Shown: positions 20,124-28,022, numbered from the stretch's first letter. The stretch is 64,000 bases of DNA from Bacteroidales bacterium (GCA_017483575.1 JAFUWF010000007.1:25631-89630), one strand, 5' to 3'. Notes: a model not told the origin generated them from the sequence alone. Numbers and translations: made by a program.

Positions 20124-22013
20124 ATGGAAGACAACAAATTGTTTAGCGAATTCCCGCCCGTTTCAACCGAGAAATGGGAGGAAGTCATCAACAAGGACCT
20201 CAAGGGTGCCGACTACGAGAAGAAACTCGTGTGGAAGACCATCGAGGGCTTCAAGGTGAAACCCTACTACCGTGCCGAAGACCTCGAGGGGCTCGAATAC
20301 CTCGACAGCAACCCCGGCCAGATGCCCTACACCCGCGGCAAACACACCGACAACAACGTCTGGGACGTGCGCCAGGACATCCACATCGCCGACCCCAAGG
20401 AGGCCAACCGCGTGGCCCTCGACGCCGTGGAGCGCGGCGCCACCTCGCTGGGCTTCTGCACCAAGGGGCTCAAAACCCTCGACGACATGGCCACCCTGCT
20501 CAAAGGCATCTACATCAACGCCGTTAGCATCAACTTCATGTGCTCCGAGGACTACCTCCAGCTGCTCAAGCTCTACGTCGAATACGCCCAGAAGCAGGGC
20601 TTCGACCCCAAGGAACTCTGCGGCTCCTGCGAGTTCGACCTCTTCCGCTATGCCCTCAAGCATGGCAAATTCCACCGCGGCGAGGCCGAGGACTTCCTGA
20701 TGGCCAAACAACTCGTGGACTACGCCCACGAGGCCCTGCCCAAGTTCCGCGTGCTCACCGTCCATGGCGGCCTGCTCCACAACGCCGGCTCCAACATCGT
20801 CCAGGAACTCGGATTCTCCCTGGCCGCCGCCAACGAGCTCGTGGCCCGCCTGACGGACCTCGGATGCAAGATGGAGCACGTGGCCAAGAGCATCGTCCTC
20901 AACGTCGGCATCGGCAGCACCTACTTCATGGAGATGGCCAAGATCCGTGCCGCCCGCCTGCTCTGGAGCAAGATCGTCGAGCAGTACAAGCCCGAGTGCG
21001 ACTGCGCCTACAAGCTCTATGTCCACGCCACCACCAGCGCCTGGAACCAGTCGGTCTACGACCCCTACGTCAACATGCTGCGCAGCACCACCGAGGCCAT
21101 GTCCGCCGCCATCGCCGGCGCCGACAGCATCTCCGTGCTGCCCTTCGACAACGCCTACAAGGAGGCCGACGACTTCGGCTACCGCATCGCACGCAACCAG
21201 CAGCTCCTCCTCAAGGAAGAGAGCTACCTCGACAAGATTGCCGACCCCGCCGCCGGCAGCTACTACATCGAAAACCTCACCGACCACATCGCCCGCGGCG
21301 CCTGGGAGCACTTCCTCAAAGTGGAAGAACTCGGCGGCTTCTGCCAGGCCATCCGCCAGGGCTACGTGCAGGACGAGGTCGAGAAGACCGCCCGCCAGCG
21401 CGACCTCGACATCGCCACCCGCAAGACCACCATCCTCGGCACCAACCAGTACCCCAACCTCCTCGAGAAGATGGGCGAGAAGATTAGTTCCGAGGTAGGA
21501 GGTAAGAAGTCTGAGTGCTGTACCTGCAACTCAGACCTCAACCCTCAGACCTCAGACATCCGCATTCTCAAGCCCTACCGCGGCGCCGAGCCCATCGAGG
21601 CCCTCCGCCTGGCCACCGAGCGCAGCGGCAACCGCCCCAAAGTGTTCCTGCTGACCTACGGCAACCTCACCATGCGCAAGGCCCGCGCCGGCTTCGCCAC
21701 CAACTTCTTCGGTGTCGCCGGATACGAAATCATCGACAACCCCGGCTTCGCCACACCCGAAGAAGGCGCCAAGGCCGCCCTGGAGAGCAAGGCCGACATC
21801 GTGGTCCTCTGCTCCAGCGACGACGAATACGCCGACCTCACCAAGCCCGTGTGCGACGCCCTCAAGGGCAAGGTCAAGAGCCTCGTCCTCGCTGGCTTCC
21901 CCAAGGAAATGGTCGACACCTACAAGGGCTACGGCATCGATGAGTTCATCCATGTAAAAACCAACATCCTCGAATGTCTCACCGCTTTCCAGAAAATGTT
22001 CAACATCCTCTGA
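20124..22013 (+). CDS. mutA: Methylmalonyl-CoA mutase small subunit
   Basis: The 629-aa protein matches the non-catalytic small subunit of the B12-dependent heterodimeric mutase that interconverts succinyl-CoA and methylmalonyl-CoA in propionate formation. The barrel domain (about 1-450) contains TRGKHTDNNVWDVRQ and ADPAAGSYYIE. The C-terminal flavodoxin-like domain (about 495-629) lacks the DxHxxG cobalamin signature, as expected for MutA. The interdomain linker (about 455-480) holds a 7-bp CTCAGAC array with an inverted GTCTGAG arm. The next gene overlaps the end by 40 bp, and no mutB lies downstream, which is unusual. Confidence 0.9.
   Translation: MEDNKLFSEFPPVSTEKWEEVINKDLKGADYEKKLVWKTIEGFKVKPYYRAEDLEGLEYLDSNPGQMPYTRGKHTDNNVWDVRQDIHIADPKEANRVALDAVERGATSLGFCTKGLKTLDDMATLLKGIYINAVSINFMCSEDYLQLLKLYVEYAQKQGFDPKELCGSCEFDLFRYALKHGKFHRGEAEDFLMAKQLVDYAHEALPKFRVLTVHGGLLHNAGSNIVQELGFSLAAANELVARLTDLGCKMEHVAKSIVLNVGIGSTYFMEMAKIRAARLLWSKIVEQYKPECDCAYKLYVHATTSAWNQSVYDPYVNMLRSTTEAMSAAIAGADSISVLPFDNAYKEADDFGYRIARNQQLLLKEESYLDKIADPAAGSYYIENLTDHIARGAWEHFLKVEELGGFCQAIRQGYVQDEVEKTARQRDLDIATRKTTILGTNQYPNLLEKMGEKISSEVGGKKSECCTCNSDLNPQTSDIRILKPYRGAEPIEALRLATERSGNRPKVFLLTYGNLTMRKARAGFATNFFGVAGYEIIDNPGFATPEEGAKAALESKADIVVLCSSDDEYADLTKPVCDALKGKVKSLVLAGFPKEMVDTYKGYGIDEFIHVKTNILECLTAFQKMFNIL
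21490..21557 (+). repeat. In-frame 7-bp CTCAGAC array with inverted arm in mutA
   Basis: Four 7-bp units (CTCAGAC, CTCAACC, CTCAGAC, CTCAGAC) lie at 21530-21557. The inverted GTCTGAG at 21509-21515 would form a hairpin with them. They encode the linker between the two MutA domains. Confidence 0.85.
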
Positions 22014-23092
22014 AGCGCCTCGACCGCTACATCCTGGGCAAGTACCTGAAGACTTTTCTTCTGGCACTTGCCCTTATTATCATTATCGTCATCACCTTCG
22101 ACGTCAGCGAGAAGCTCGACAAATTCCTCGAACACCACGCCACACTGTGGCAGGTAATCTCCATCTACTACCTCAACTTCATCCCCGGCTTCGTCAACCT
22201 CTACAGCCCGCTCTTCATCTTCATCTCCGTCATCTTCTTCACCTCCAAGATGGCGGGCAACAGCGAGATTATTGCCATCCTCAGCTCCGGCGTGCGCTAC
22301 GGACGCATGCTGCGGCCCTATGTCTACGGCGCCGCCATCGTGGCCGTGGTGGTCTTCGTCCTGGGCAACTTCGTCATCCCCTCCTCCAACCAGCGCCTCA
22401 TTGCCTTCGAGGAGGAATACGTCAAGTCCAAAGCCACCAACTACTACTCCAACCTCCACTTCCAGGCCGAACCCGGCGTGCAGGTCTACGCCGAGAGCTA
22501 CGACGTGCAGAGGCTCCAGGCCTTCAAGTTCTGCCGCGAGGAGCTCGACGCCAATGGCCGCCTGCTGCGCCGCGAGACCGCCAACAGCATCACCTACGAC
22601 ACCTCCACCAACCTCTGGCACTGCACGGCCTACAGCCTGCGCTCCATCGACAGCCTGCGCCGCGAGACCCTCACCCTCGAACGCAGCATCGACATCGACT
22701 TCAACATCGAGCCCGAAGACCTCAACCTCCTCTCCACACGTGTGGAGACCATGAACACCCCGGACCTCATCCACTACATCCACCGCGAACAGATGCGCGG
22801 CACCGGCACCGTCAAGGCAGCACAGATTGAACTCTGGCAGCGACTCATCAATCCCCTGGCCATCATCGTCATGACCCTCATCGGCGTAGCCATCGCCGCC
22901 CGCAAGCGCCGCGGTGGCATAGGCGTGCACCTCGCCATAGGCATCAGCATCGCCTTCGCCTTCATCGTCTTCATGAAAATCACCACCGTCTTCGCCACCA
23001 ACGGCGACCTCTCGCCCTTCATGGCCGTGCTCCTGCCCCAAATCATCTTCAGCATCGCCGCCGCCTGGCTCATATACAAAGCACCGAAATGA
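21974..23092 (+). CDS. LptF/LptG-type lipopolysaccharide export permease
   Basis: The 372-aa YjgP/YjgQ-family protein has membrane helices near residues 25-45, 65-85 and 110-130, then a periplasmic beta-jellyroll-like region (about 135-275) and three C-terminal helices (about 290-370). Members pair with LptB to pass LPS from the inner membrane to the Lpt bridge. F and G cannot be separated here. The only in-frame ATG lies 40 bp inside mutA, so translation may be coupled. The family phrase LKRLDRYILGKYLKTF begins at residue 13. Confidence 0.88.
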   Translation: MSHRFPENVQHPLKRLDRYILGKYLKTFLLALALIIIIVITFDVSEKLDKFLEHHATLWQVISIYYLNFIPGFVNLYSPLFIFISVIFFTSKMAGNSEIIAILSSGVRYGRMLRPYVYGAAIVAVVVFVLGNFVIPSSNQRLIAFEEEYVKSKATNYYSNLHFQAEPGVQVYAESYDVQRLQAFKFCREELDANGRLLRRETANSITYDTSTNLWHCTAYSLRSIDSLRRETLTLERSIDIDFNIEPEDLNLLSTRVETMNTPDLIHYIHREQMRGTGTVKAAQIELWQRLINPLAIIVMTLIGVAIAARKRRGGIGVHLAIGISIAFAFIVFMKITTVFATNGDLSPFMAVLLPQIIFSIAAAWLIYKAPK

Positions 23093-23103
23093 AACAAATA
23101 AAA

Positions 23104-23201
23104 GGAGTACATGGAGTACAAGGAGTACAAGGAGTGAAAGACAAAACCTCTCGTTAGACTATTGTCTTGCACTCCCTGCACTCCTGCACTCCCTGCACTC
23201 C
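23104..23201 (+). repeat. Intercistronic inverted tandem array before sufE
   Basis: The left arm has four 9-bp units (GGAGTACAT, GGAGTACAA, GGAGTACAA, GGAGTGAAA; 23104-23139). The right arm has inverted units (TTGCACTCC, CTGCACTCC, TGCACTCC, CTGCACTCC; 23167-23201). The arms can pair across a core containing ACAA...TTGT. It starts 12 bp after the permease stop codon. Confidence 0.85.
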
Positions 23202-23219
23202 ACACCAAAAATAATAACA

Positions 23220-23639
23220 ATGACCATCAAAGACATAGAACAGCAAATCATCGACGAGTTCGCCAACTTCGACGAATGGCTCGACCGCTACGCCTACCTC
23301 ATCGACCTCGGCAAGGAATGCCCGCAGATCGACGAGAAGGACAAGACCGAGCAGAACCTCATCCGCGGCTGCCAGAGCCGCGTGTGGCTCAGCTGCGAGC
23401 AGCGCGACGGACGCCTCTTCTTCCGCGCCGACAGCGATGCCGTCATCACCCGCGGCATCATCGCCCTCCTCATCCGCGCCCTCGACGGACAGACGCCACA
23501 GGACATCCTCGACGCCGACCTCGCCTTCATCGACGCCATAGGCCTCAAGGAGCACCTCTCCCCCACCCGCTCCAACGGCCTCACCTCCATGGTGAAACAA
23601 ATGAAAATGTACGCCCTGGCATATAAAATGAAACAGTAA
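23220..23639 (+). CDS. sufE: SufE-family cysteine desulfurase activator
   Basis: The 139-aa protein carries the SufE active-site segment LIRGCQSRVW with Cys51, which accepts persulfide sulfur from SufS and passes it to the SufBCD scaffold. The C-terminal LSPTRSNGLTSMVKQMK is also typical of the family. It lies in a plus-strand cluster with the LptF/G permease upstream and the SufT-like gene downstream. sufC and sufD are about 27 kb away, so the Suf system is dispersed. Confidence 0.9.
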   Translation: MTIKDIEQQIIDEFANFDEWLDRYAYLIDLGKECPQIDEKDKTEQNLIRGCQSRVWLSCEQRDGRLFFRADSDAVITRGIIALLIRALDGQTPQDILDADLAFIDAIGLKEHLSPTRSNGLTSMVKQMKMYALAYKMKQ

Positions 23640-23642
23640 TAA

Positions 23643-23779
23643 AACGGCGAATTATGCTAATTAGACGAATTCTCCTTCAATAATTGCAAGCGAATTACTC
23701 TAATAACTGCTATCGCAATTCGAGTAATTCGCCTGCAATTGACCTGCGTAGCGTCGTAAAATACGCTCAATTCGCCGTT
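23643..23779 (+). repeat. Nested intercistronic hairpins between sufE and the SufT-like gene
   Basis: The outer arms AACGGCGAATT (23643-23653) and AATTCGCCGTT (23769-23779) are perfectly complementary. An inner pair, 23684-23700 with 23722-23738, is complementary over 17 bp with one mismatch (core GCGAATTACTC). CGAATT-type units recur through the whole interval. Confidence 0.8.
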
Positions 23780-23794
23780 AAAACAACAACCCCT

Positions 23795-24112
23795 ATGGAC
23801 CCCAACAAAGACACTATCTGGAGCGCAGTGGTCAACTGCCTGAAGAACATCTACGACCCCGAGATCCCAGTCAACATCTACGACCTCGGCCTCATCTACA
23901 AAGTCGATGTCGACGACAACCTCAACGTCCACATCCTCATGACCATGACCGCCCCGGACTGCCCCGAGGCCGAGTACATGTTCCAGGAGGTCAAGCAGAT
24001 GGTGAGCTACATCTCCGGCGTCAAGAACGTCGAAGTGGAACTCACCTTCGACCCGCCCTGGACCATGGACATGATCCCCGAAGACATCAAACTGGAGCTG
24101 GGGCTGCTATAA
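23795..24112 (+). CDS. MIP18/DUF59 family Fe-S assembly protein (SufT-like)
   Basis: The 105-aa protein contains the DUF59 core: NIYDPEIPVNIYDLGLIY, then MTMTAPDCPEAEYMFQEV with the conserved Cys, and FDPPWTMDMI near the end. Members help iron-sulfur cluster delivery (SufT, PaaD, MIP18). The ATG at 23795 is used because the in-frame extension upstream (from 23684) is entirely repeat-derived. Position next to sufE supports the role. Confidence 0.88.
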   Translation: MDPNKDTIWSAVVNCLKNIYDPEIPVNIYDLGLIYKVDVDDNLNVHILMTMTAPDCPEAEYMFQEVKQMVSYISGVKNVEVELTFDPPWTMDMIPEDIKLELGLL

Positions 24113-24229
24113 AATGAGAAAAGGAAAATGAAAAAATGAAAAAAAAGGGTGAGCCTGAGAGTCATCAAAAAGACGCGAGAAACGGTTGCGTCAGCCGTTT
24201 TTCATTTTTCCTTTTTCATTTTTCCTTTA
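24113..24229 (+). repeat. Inverted AAAATGA / TCATTTTT array overlapping a start codon
   Basis: The left arm (24113-24150) repeats AAAATGA-like units. The right arm (24197-24229) repeats TTTTTCATTTTTCC. The core contains GACGC...GCGTC. The permease ATG at 24136 is in the left arm, and its first ~32 codons span the whole element. Confidence 0.85.
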
Positions 24230-25293
24230 ATACAAAGGAGACTGCCGGCCGCTCCCTCGACCGGCTGGCACGCCGTCGCTTCCTCCGCAACCCCCTGGCC
24301 ATCGTCAGCCTCTCCGTCATAGGGCTCTTCCTCCTCGTGGCCATCCTCGGCTACCTCGTCACCCCCGACCACACCCCCTACTGCAACCAGCAGTACCTCG
24401 AGCTCGCCACCCTCAAACCCTTCAGCAAAGCCACATTCCTCAACACCTCAGACCTCCAACCTCAGACCTCCAACCTCCTTCGCCGCATGGCGAAGGGAGA
24501 GCCCCTCCCCTACACCGCCACGCCTATTATAGAATATAGATACGCGCGCGACAGCATCATCGCCACCCCCTACAACGGCGACACCATCGTCGTCGCCGCC
24601 AGCGAGGCCTCCGTCGACACCCGCACCTTCATCCTCGGCACCGACGGCTACGGGCGCGACATCCTCAGCATGCTCATGATAGGCTCGCGCGTAAGCCTCT
24701 CCGTAGGCTTCATAGCCATAGCCATAGCCCTGCTGCTGGGCATCACCCTCGGCGCACTCGCCGCCTACTACGGCGGATGGGTGGACAACCTCATCCTTTG
24801 GCTCATCAACGTCGTCTGGTCCATACCCACCGTCCTCCTCGTCATAGCCATCACCTTCGTCCTCGGCAAAGGCTTCTGGCAGATATTCATCGCCGTGGGC
24901 CTCACCATGTGGGTCGACATCGCCCGCGTGGTGCGCGGCGAGGTCCTCAGCATCAAAGAGAAGGAGTACATCGAAGCCACTCGCGCCCTGGGCTACAGCA
25001 CCTTCCGCACCATCTTCCGCCACATCCTGCCCAACATCGTGGGCGCCGTCGTCGTCGTCGCCTCCAGCAACTTCGCCAGCGCCATCCTCCTCGAGGCCGG
25101 CCTCAGCTTCCTCGGCATCGGCGTCCAGCCCCCCATGCCCTCGTGGGGCATGATGGTCAAGGAGAACTACGGCTACATTCTCCTCGACAGCGCCTATCTC
25201 GCCCTCCTCCCCGGCCTGGCCATCATGCTCGTCGTCCTCGCCTTCATGCTCCTCGCCTCCGCCCTCCGCGACGCCCTCGACGTCCGCCGATAA
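24136..25293 (+). CDS. Peptide-type ABC transporter permease (DppC/OppC family)
   Basis: The 385-aa inner-membrane protein has a first helix at about 53-72, a long periplasmic loop, and the six-helix BPD_transp_1 domain (about 180-380) with GTDGYGRDILSMLMIGSR and the ATPase-coupling EAA segment EYIEATRALGYSTFRTIFRHILPN. It probably belongs to an oligopeptide importer whose other parts are elsewhere. The first ~32 residues come from the repeat hairpin and are probably not conserved. A second repeat (24447-24496) sits in the periplasmic loop and encodes SDLQPQTSNLLRRMAKG. Confidence 0.85.
   Translation: MKKKGEPESHQKDARNGCVSRFSFFLFHFSFNTKETAGRSLDRLARRRFLRNPLAIVSLSVIGLFLLVAILGYLVTPDHTPYCNQQYLELATLKPFSKATFLNTSDLQPQTSNLLRRMAKGEPLPYTATPIIEYRYARDSIIATPYNGDTIVVAASEASVDTRTFILGTDGYGRDILSMLMIGSRVSLSVGFIAIAIALLLGITLGALAAYYGGWVDNLILWLINVVWSIPTVLLVIAITFVLGKGFWQIFIAVGLTMWVDIARVVRGEVLSIKEKEYIEATRALGYSTFRTIFRHILPNIVGAVVVVASSNFASAILLEAGLSFLGIGVQPPMPSWGMMVKENYGYILLDSAYLALLPGLAIMLVVLAFMLLASALRDALDVRR
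24447..24496 (+). repeat. In-frame 7-bp array plus hairpin in the permease gene
   Basis: The units CTCAGAC, CTCCAAC, CTCAGAC, CTCCAAC, CTC (24447-24477) run into the hairpin CCTTCGCC-gcat-GGCGAAGG (24477-24496). The units match those in mutA and the MsbA-like gene. Confidence 0.85.
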
Positions 25294-25295
25294 TC

Positions 25296-25374
25296 TCGTT
25301 TTGTGTCATTTTCAGCGGAAAAATAATTTCAATTTGTGTCACATTTACACAATAAATAATCTAATTTTGTGTTA
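25296..25374 (+). promoter_or_regulatory. Promoter and candidate operator of the HigB/HigA-type module
   Basis: Three TTTGTGT boxes occur (about 25299-25306, 25333-25339 and 25365-25372). The middle one pairs as TTGTGT-n7-ACACAA (25334-25352). A -7 element TAATTTTG (25362-25369) overlaps the last box, so a repressor bound here would block transcription. Autoregulation by the antitoxin is inferred. Confidence 0.55.
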
Positions 25375-25401
25375 TAAGAAGCATAAATAATAAAAAAAAA
25401 A

Positions 25402-25728
25402 ATGACGTTCGAGGTCTCATATATGAAGGAAGCCCGCGACTTCATCCGCAGCCTGCCGGAGAAGGACCAAGACAAAGTGTTATACAATATTGACATGGTG
25501 AAGGCGGGGAATCGAGATGCCAGACTCTTCAAAAAACTAACCGAAAATATATGGGAATTCCGAACCGATTACAATGGCAATGCATACAGATTACTCTCCT
25601 TCTGGGACACCAAAAAGAAATCAATGGTCATTGCCACCCATGGATTCAGTAAGAAAACACAAAAAACACCTCCAAAAGAAATCGCCAAAGCCGAAAAAAT
25701 CAGAATAGAATATATCAACAGCAAATAG
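25402..25728 (+). CDS. RelE/HigB-like (phage Gp49-type) toxin
   Basis: The 108-aa basic protein has the Gp49/HigB layout: an N-terminal helix pair (EARDFIRSLPEKDQDKVLYNI), the central strand IWEFRTDYNGNAYRLLSFW and a C-terminal VIATHGFSKKTQKTPPKEIAKAEKI with the Lys-rich active-site region. Such toxins cleave mRNA at the ribosome. It is paired with the helix-turn-helix gene 10 bp downstream; toxin-first order is typical of HigBA. Its AT-richer codons differ from the flanking genes, suggesting recent acquisition. Confidence 0.85.
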   Translation: MTFEVSYMKEARDFIRSLPEKDQDKVLYNIDMVKAGNRDARLFKKLTENIWEFRTDYNGNAYRLLSFWDTKKKSMVIATHGFSKKTQKTPPKEIAKAEKIRIEYINSK

Positions 25729-25738
25729 CACAACCATT

Positions 25739-26056
25739 ATGGAACTCTATACACATGAACAAATGCTCGATGAAATCGTCGGCAAAAAAGGCACCGCCAG
25801 ACGCAACCGATACGACGCCAATGTACATCTCGGCATAAAAGCCTATCGCCTGGGCGAGGCACTGCGTGAAGAGCGCAAACGCCAGAACTTGACTCAAAAA
25901 CAATTGGGAGAAAAAGCCGGGCTCACCGAGAATGCTATTTCCAAAGTAGAGAACGGACATTCCACTTCATACCTTTCCGTTGATGGAATACTCCGGGCAT
26001 TAGGCATCAATGCAACCTTTGACATGGGACGACTTGGACGCGTAGCACTCTGGTAG
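25739..26056 (+). CDS. XRE-family antitoxin (HigA-like)
   Basis: The 105-aa protein has a helix-turn-helix domain at about 40-95 (LREERKRQNLTQKQLGEKAG followed by LTENAISKVENG) and an N-terminal extension. It should neutralise the upstream toxin and repress their shared promoter through the TTTGTGT boxes. A translational start overlapping nothing and the 10-bp gap to the toxin gene indicate one operon. Confidence 0.85.
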   Translation: MELYTHEQMLDEIVGKKGTARRNRYDANVHLGIKAYRLGEALREERKRQNLTQKQLGEKAGLTENAISKVENGHSTSYLSVDGILRALGINATFDMGRLGRVALW

Positions 26057-26224
26057 TTTCCTTCAAAAAAAGGCCATTTAGGGGTGTCGACGACCATTAA
26101 CGGGTCATACTACAGGACTTGGAAAGAGGACATTAAGAACTATTAACAATCCATAACTGACTGTGAAACAACGGAATCAACAGCAGGTTAAAAAAAATTT
26201 ACTGCCATATCAAAAAAAGTTCGT

Positions 26225-26233
26225 ACTTTTGCA
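26225..26233 (+). promoter_or_regulatory. Promoter -7 element of the first lipoprotein gene
   Basis: TACTTTTGC is preceded by AAAAAAAGTTCG, the same extended context as at the tRNA promoters. It lies about 62 nt before the ATG at 26296. The rest of 26057-26295 shows no gene. Confidence 0.7.
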
Positions 26234-26295
26234 GCCAGATTAACAAATAAAAAATTAGAAAACAATTAATTATTAACCTCAAAACATTAACAACA

Positions 26296-26883
26296 ATGAA
26301 GAACATTTTCAAATTCATGGGCATCGCCCTGATGGCTTGCAGCCTGACCGTCGCTTGCGGCGACAAAGACAATGAGAACGATAACGAAGGCGGCGAAGGC
26401 GGCGGCAACACCACTACCACCTCCGTATCCGTGAACTTCAATGGCCAGAATCAAGGTACCATGAACTCGATTCAAGCCGCCTACAATGCCAACTACGCAG
26501 TTTGCGTTTTTGACTTCTTTGCTGAGGCTCAAACCTTCCCCGGTGTTGAAATCTACTTAAATTCCAGCGCCAATGGCCAGAGCACTGCCACCTACGATGT
26601 CTCTTCCATGAACCTGACTGGTGGCGACTGCGCTATTTGCGAGTTCTACGAGAGCACATCTCTCCGGGACGGCGATGGTCTCACCTATGGCGACTGGTGG
26701 GCTGCTGAAGCCAACAGCAACGTCACTGCTATGGACCTGACCAATCTGAAGGCTTCCTTCACCGTGAACGCCACTATGTTCTGGGCTCTCGAAGCTTATG
26801 TCGAAGAAGCAGGCCAGGTGGGTTACGATGCTGCTACCAGAGCTCCTATGACCGTTGCCGCTAGCAACATTACTCTTCAGTAA
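26296..26883 (+). CDS. Surface-type lipoprotein, unknown function
   Basis: The 195-aa protein has a lipoprotein signal with lipobox SLTVAC, so lipidation is expected at Cys21. The following GDKDNENDNEGGEGG is acidic and matches the Bacteroidota lipoprotein export signal, implying surface exposure. The mature part reads as a beta-rich domain with phrases such as SVSVNFNGQNQGTM and YDVSSMNLTGGDCAICEFYES. I recognise no family. It leads a row of three lipoproteins. Confidence 0.75.
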   Translation: MKNIFKFMGIALMACSLTVACGDKDNENDNEGGEGGGNTTTTSVSVNFNGQNQGTMNSIQAAYNANYAVCVFDFFAEAQTFPGVEIYLNSSANGQSTATYDVSSMNLTGGDCAICEFYESTSLRDGDGLTYGDWWAAEANSNVTAMDLTNLKASFTVNATMFWALEAYVEEAGQVGYDAATRAPMTVAASNITLQ

Positions 26884-26904
26884 CTTTCAAAAAATAAAAC
26901 GACA

Positions 26905-27306
26905 ATGAAGAAGAACATTCGTATTGCCGCACTGGCAATTGCAGTAATGGGTCTCACCGCTGCCTGCAACAATGCACCGCAGACCGACGAACCTGTCGAC
27001 ACCATGGAAATGCTCATGGATACCGTCATCGAAGAAGCCGCTACTGACACTGTCGTTGAGGAACCCGTTGCCGAGGAGCCCGTTAAGAACACCAAAAAAA
27101 CGGCTCAGACCAAAAAGGCTGAAACTCCTACAATGACCGTTTCCACAAATAACGAGAGTAAAAACGTTGCTACTGAATCCAACAACGCTGGTAAAATGAG
27201 CAAAATAAATGCCAAACAAGCTGGTGTAAAAGAGCAGAGCAACAACAGTGGTGTAGCTACCGAGCAAAACGCCAATGCTAAGATGCAAAAAATAAGTGGT
27301 AAATAA
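26905..27306 (+). CDS. Small acidic lipoprotein, low complexity
   Basis: The 133-aa protein has a lipobox LTAAC (Cys at about 21). An acidic Glu/Thr/Val-rich stretch (DTVIEEAATDTVVEEPVAEE) is followed by a Lys/Asn/Gln-rich tail without recognisable fold. It is probably disordered and envelope-anchored. It lies 21 bp downstream of the first lipoprotein gene, likely in the same transcript. Its codons are more AT-rich than those of the housekeeping genes. Confidence 0.7.
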   Translation: MKKNIRIAALAIAVMGLTAACNNAPQTDEPVDTMEMLMDTVIEEAATDTVVEEPVAEEPVKNTKKTAQTKKAETPTMTVSTNNESKNVATESNNAGKMSKINAKQAGVKEQSNNSGVATEQNANAKMQKISGK

Positions 27307-27332
27307 AAAAAATTTCCACAAACCTACTCCAA

Positions 27333-27365
27333 GAAAGAGGATCTGCCCAAAGCAGGTCCTCTTTC
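27333..27365 (+). other. Intergenic hairpin between lipoprotein genes
   Basis: The arms GAAAGAGGATCTGC and GCAGGTCCTCTTTC flank a 5-nt loop, with one mismatch. No T-run follows on the plus strand, so it may be an mRNA stabiliser or processing hairpin rather than a classical terminator. Confidence 0.5.
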
Positions 27366-27385
27366 ACTAAAAAAACAGAACGCCA

Positions 27386-27904
27386 ATGAATACCAAGCTG
27401 TCAATCATTGCCTCATGCATATCCATCATGCTAACGCTCGTGGCATGTAACAATGAAACAAAGGACATAGAACACATGGCCATGGGCTACCTTCAAGCCA
27501 CAAGCGACTACAACATCGAGGAAGCATGCAAATACGCTGTTCCTGAAACGGCCAACGGACTTCATGCCATCGAAAAAACACTTCTTCCCATGCTCGATCC
27601 AGAATACATCAAAAAGAACACCCCGGCCACAATCAACATCGTTTCCACCACCATAACTTCGGACACAAGCGCCAATGTGGTCTACCACAAGAAAACGCCC
27701 ATCTCCGATTTCACCGACAGCATTACAATGGTAAAACGAGGAAACTTCTGGATGGCCAAGATTCACATTAAAATTCCTCCCATAATCGCAGGAAACGAAA
27801 GTTCCACACGCAACCCCGACGGCTCCATCACGACAAAATTCAACTATGATTCCATAGGTCCACTGCATATTGCAGAAAAAACAGCAAAAAAAGACACAGA
27901 ATAA
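27386..27904 (+). CDS. Lipoprotein, possibly DUF4878-like
   Basis: The 172-aa protein has lipobox TLVAC (Cys at about 21), then a helical segment with HMAMGYLQATSDYNIEEACKYA and strands including SANVVYHKKTPISDFTDSITMVKRGNFWMA. The layout (helix, then a curved sheet ending in a W.... strand) resembles small NTF2-like/DUF4878 lipoproteins, but this is only a resemblance. It is the last gene of the lipoprotein row and is followed by a terminator. Confidence 0.7.
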   Translation: MNTKLSIIASCISIMLTLVACNNETKDIEHMAMGYLQATSDYNIEEACKYAVPETANGLHAIEKTLLPMLDPEYIKKNTPATINIVSTTITSDTSANVVYHKKTPISDFTDSITMVKRGNFWMAKIHIKIPPIIAGNESSTRNPDGSITTKFNYDSIGPLHIAEKTAKKDTE

Positions 27905-27936
27905 CAACTAACAACTTTTAAATTTCACCATCTTAC

Positions 27937-27972
27937 GGCGTCCCTTTGCTTTCAAAGAGACGCCTTTTTTTT
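27937..27972 (+). terminator. Terminator after the lipoprotein genes
   Basis: The stem GGCGTCCCTTTG/CAAAGAGACGCC (one mismatch, loop CTTT) is followed by eight Ts. Confidence 0.8.
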
Positions 27973-28022
27973 ACGCATCCAGCCAAGGCAAAACAATAGG
28001 AAACAGGCCATTACCTCGTCAT

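Noticed and set aside
20080-20126. Alternative mutA start at 20085
   Set aside because: The ATG overlaps the -7 element, so it cannot be in the transcript.
27333-27365. Rho-independent terminator between the second and third lipoprotein genes
   Set aside because: The stem is good, but no T-run follows on the coding strand. It is kept only as a hairpin.
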